Shown: piece by piece, positions 62,876 through 64,000 of the stretch
How the letters are laid out: every line of letters starts with the position of its first letter
How positions within the stretch are numbered: position 1 is the first letter of the stretch
Source of the DNA: Candidatus Parcubacteria bacterium
Lineage (GTDB): Bacteria > Patescibacteriota > Saccharimonadia > Saccharimonadales > Saccharimonadaceae
Length of the DNA: 64,000 bases
Reading direction: 5' to 3'
Assembly (NCBI GenBank): GCA_023391075.1
Contig: JAEWBQ010000019.1
Coordinates: forward strand, 7,530-71,529
Translations under genes and position numbers: made by a program
The notes under the pieces: generated by a model
What the model was told of the DNA's origin: nothing
Databases searched by the model: none
The model's input: the letters and a program-made list of their open reading frames with translations, nothing else

Positions 62876-63349
62876 ATGGCTACAAAGAAACCCACCGCTA
62901 AGCCCACGGCGATTGTCAACCGACGAGCGCGGTTTGACTACGCGCTGGGCGACGAGCTCGAAGTCGGCATCGTACTGACCGGCCGCGAAACGCGCGCCGC
63001 CCGCGACGGCCATATCCAGCTCAAGGGTGCTTTTGTCAGCCTCAGGGATAATGAGCTGTGGCTCAACAACGCCAGCTTCAGCATCAAACTCAACGAGCGG
63101 GGCCATCCCGGCGCCCGCACTATCGACACGGCGCCGCGTAAACTCCTGGCGCACCGCAAACAAATCAGTGAGCTCGCCACCCACAAACAGACCGGCATGA
63201 CCATCGTGCCACTGCGTTTCAAGACAGCAGGGAAGCACATCAAGCTCGTCATCGCCCTTGGTAAGGGTAAAAAGAAATACGACAAGCGCGAAACCATTAA
63301 ACGCCGCGACCAAGACCGCGACACCAAGCGCGCCCTAAAATCCTACTAA
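62876..63349 (+). CDS. smpB: SsrA-binding protein SmpB
   Basis: The 157-residue protein guides tmRNA to stalled ribosomes in trans-translation. It has the RARFDYALGDELEVGIVLTG beta barrel start, the EVGI-type strand, HIQLKGAFVSL, and the basic C-terminal tail (KKYDKRETIKRRD) that inserts into the mRNA channel. TACAAT lies ten bases before the ATG. The tmRNA gene itself was not found in the window. Confidence 0.96.
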   Translation: MATKKPTAKPTAIVNRRARFDYALGDELEVGIVLTGRETRAARDGHIQLKGAFVSLRDNELWLNNASFSIKLNERGHPGARTIDTAPRKLLAHRKQISELATHKQTGMTIVPLRFKTAGKHIKLVIALGKGKKKYDKRETIKRRDQDRDTKRALKSY

Positions 63350-63399
63350 AAGGAAAAGGCCCGCCGCTGAGTTGCGACGGGCCGGGCGCCATAGGCGCC
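63347..63399 (-). terminator. Terminator of the minus-strand gene at 63409
   Basis: On the minus strand a GGGCGCC/GGCGCCC hairpin (63383-63399) is followed by a GGCCCG/CGGGCC stem (63357-63382) and TTTTCCTTTT. Confidence 0.75.
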
Positions 63400-63408
63400 C
63401 AATGTCCT

Positions 63409-63810
63409 TCAGTGGATGCTGCTCAGTGTTGTCACTCTGTGCCGACGCTGCTCCCGCACCTCCAGGTAGTCGTCCGGAAACAGCTCAGTCTCTCCGGACT
63501 TGGCTCTTTCCAGCAGACGGCCACGCAGGACCGGGTCGACCGCCACCCCTGATTTTCCAACAGTGTTGACGTAGACGACCGACCCCGCCTGGTCGCCCAG
63601 GAAGATGATCGCCATCCAGTCATCACGACTGACGCGGCGCTGGAAGTAGACCTCTGACCCGGCCGGGACCGTGATCGACACCTCCTGCGACACATCCTTC
63701 GCCTTCACGCCTTCGATCGTCGCTTCTTTCATCGTCGACCGGCCGTTGGCGCGGACCGTGCCGCCGTCATAGCTCTCCTGAAGCAGCCGCTTCAGTGTGT
63801 TCCGAGACAC
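63409..63810 (-). CDS. Small protein of unknown function
   Basis: The 133-residue product starts at GTG 63810 with TAAGGG six bases upstream. It has a beta-rich core (VSITVPAGSEVYFQRRVS, DWMAIIFLGDQAGSVVYVN) and a basic C-terminus. It is soluble by appearance. It sits between convergent smpB and divergent xth. The upstream sequence on its strand is AT-rich with a TTGACA and a TATAAT that are too close to pair, so its promoter is unclear. No family recognised. Confidence 0.65.
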   Translation of the reverse strand: MSRNTLKRLLQESYDGGTVRANGRSTMKEATIEGVKAKDVSQEVSITVPAGSEVYFQRRVSRDDWMAIIFLGDQAGSVVYVNTVGKSGVAVDPVLRGRLLERAKSGETELFPDDYLEVREQRRHRVTTLSSIH

Positions 63811-63908
63811 ATTTACCCTTACTGTCGTTGAATTAGGACGTAATAATAGTATTATATTGTCAAATCAAGGTCAACCCTCGTGCCGTTGTATTTTGGTATA
63901 CTAAGACC

Positions 63909-64000
63909 ATGAAGATCTATTCCTGGAACGTCAACGGCATCCGCGCCGTCATCAACAAAGGCGCCTTTCAATCATTTATCGCAAATGAACAGCCTGATAT
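63909..64000 (+). CDS. xth: Exodeoxyribonuclease III, 5' part only
   Basis: The first 30 codons read MKIYSWNVNGIRAVINKG, the standard N-terminus of exonuclease III/AP endonuclease with the metal-site Asn in WNVNGIRA. The gene runs off the window. TATACT ends seven bases before the ATG. Confidence 0.9.
   Translation, partial: MKIYSWNVNGIRAVINKGAFQSFIANEQPD

Noticed and set aside
63851..63863. Promoter for the minus-strand gene at 63409 made of TTGACA and TATAAT
   Set aside because: The two boxes are separated by only one base on that strand, so they cannot be a -35/-10 pair.

Overview
The window looks like a chromosome segment of a Patescibacteria/CPR bacterium, most probably a Candidatus Saccharibacteria (TM7) relative. 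This is inferred from gene content and architecture: very dense packing, convergent genes overlapping at their 3' ends, a compact F-type ATP synthase operon with a short delta subunit, type IV pilin-like surface proteins, a peptidoglycan amidase, and few biosynthetic genes. The standard genetic code is used: TGA ends many intact genes, for example cysS. Base composition is visibly GC-rich in genes and AT-rich at promoters. No insertion sequence, CRISPR array, rRNA or phage block was seen. One tRNA (Gln, TTG) is present.

Layout. 1-0.8 kb: a small orphan gene and, on the minus strand, a probable structured non-coding RNA with a consensus promoter and terminator. 0.8-8.6 kb: DHH phosphoesterase, cysS, PerM-like permease, tgt, flavin reductase, yajQ, HxlR regulator. 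8.6-13 kb: a two-component system next to a MacB-like ABC exporter, then a GreA-like factor. 13-21.6 kb: two P-type ATPases, a VIT1-like transporter, a eukaryotic-type glycogen branching enzyme and an Erm/KsgA methyltransferase. 21.5-24.9 kb: a helicase carrying a sigma-70 region 4 domain, and uppP. 24.9-34 kb: nucleotide and RNA housekeeping enzymes, a secreted lectin-CHAP amidase, and a repair/stress cluster (DUF2267, RHH protein, Ku, Hsp20, topoisomerase IB, ABC-2 exporter with a broken permease, eRF1-like protein). 34-37.7 kb: lipoprotein, small membrane proteins, yaaA, a methyltransferase, and tRNA-Gln surrounded by its own fragments. 37.7-48.5 kb: rRNA/tRNA modification, a type IV pilin-lectin fusion with a membrane partner, a UvrD-nuclease, a long structured leader RNA with a small zinc-ribbon gene, PlsC, and a cadmium-carbonic-anhydrase-like protein. 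48.6-55.1 kb: complete ATP synthase operon on the minus strand. 55-64 kb: glutaredoxin, ABC-F ATPase, an envelope glycosyltransferase group, several small orphan genes with their own promoters and terminators, smpB and the start of xth.

Two expression styles stand out. About two dozen first genes of transcripts have a -10 box only 5-10 bases before the start codon and no Shine-Dalgarno sequence, so they should be translated from leaderless mRNAs. In contrast, short genes of unknown function and the candidate non-coding RNA carry TTGACA-type promoters with near-ideal spacing, structured leaders, Shine-Dalgarno sites and private hairpin terminators. The lectin-pilin and lectin-amidase suit an organism living attached to another cell. 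All family assignments were made by reading motifs; no database search was possible.
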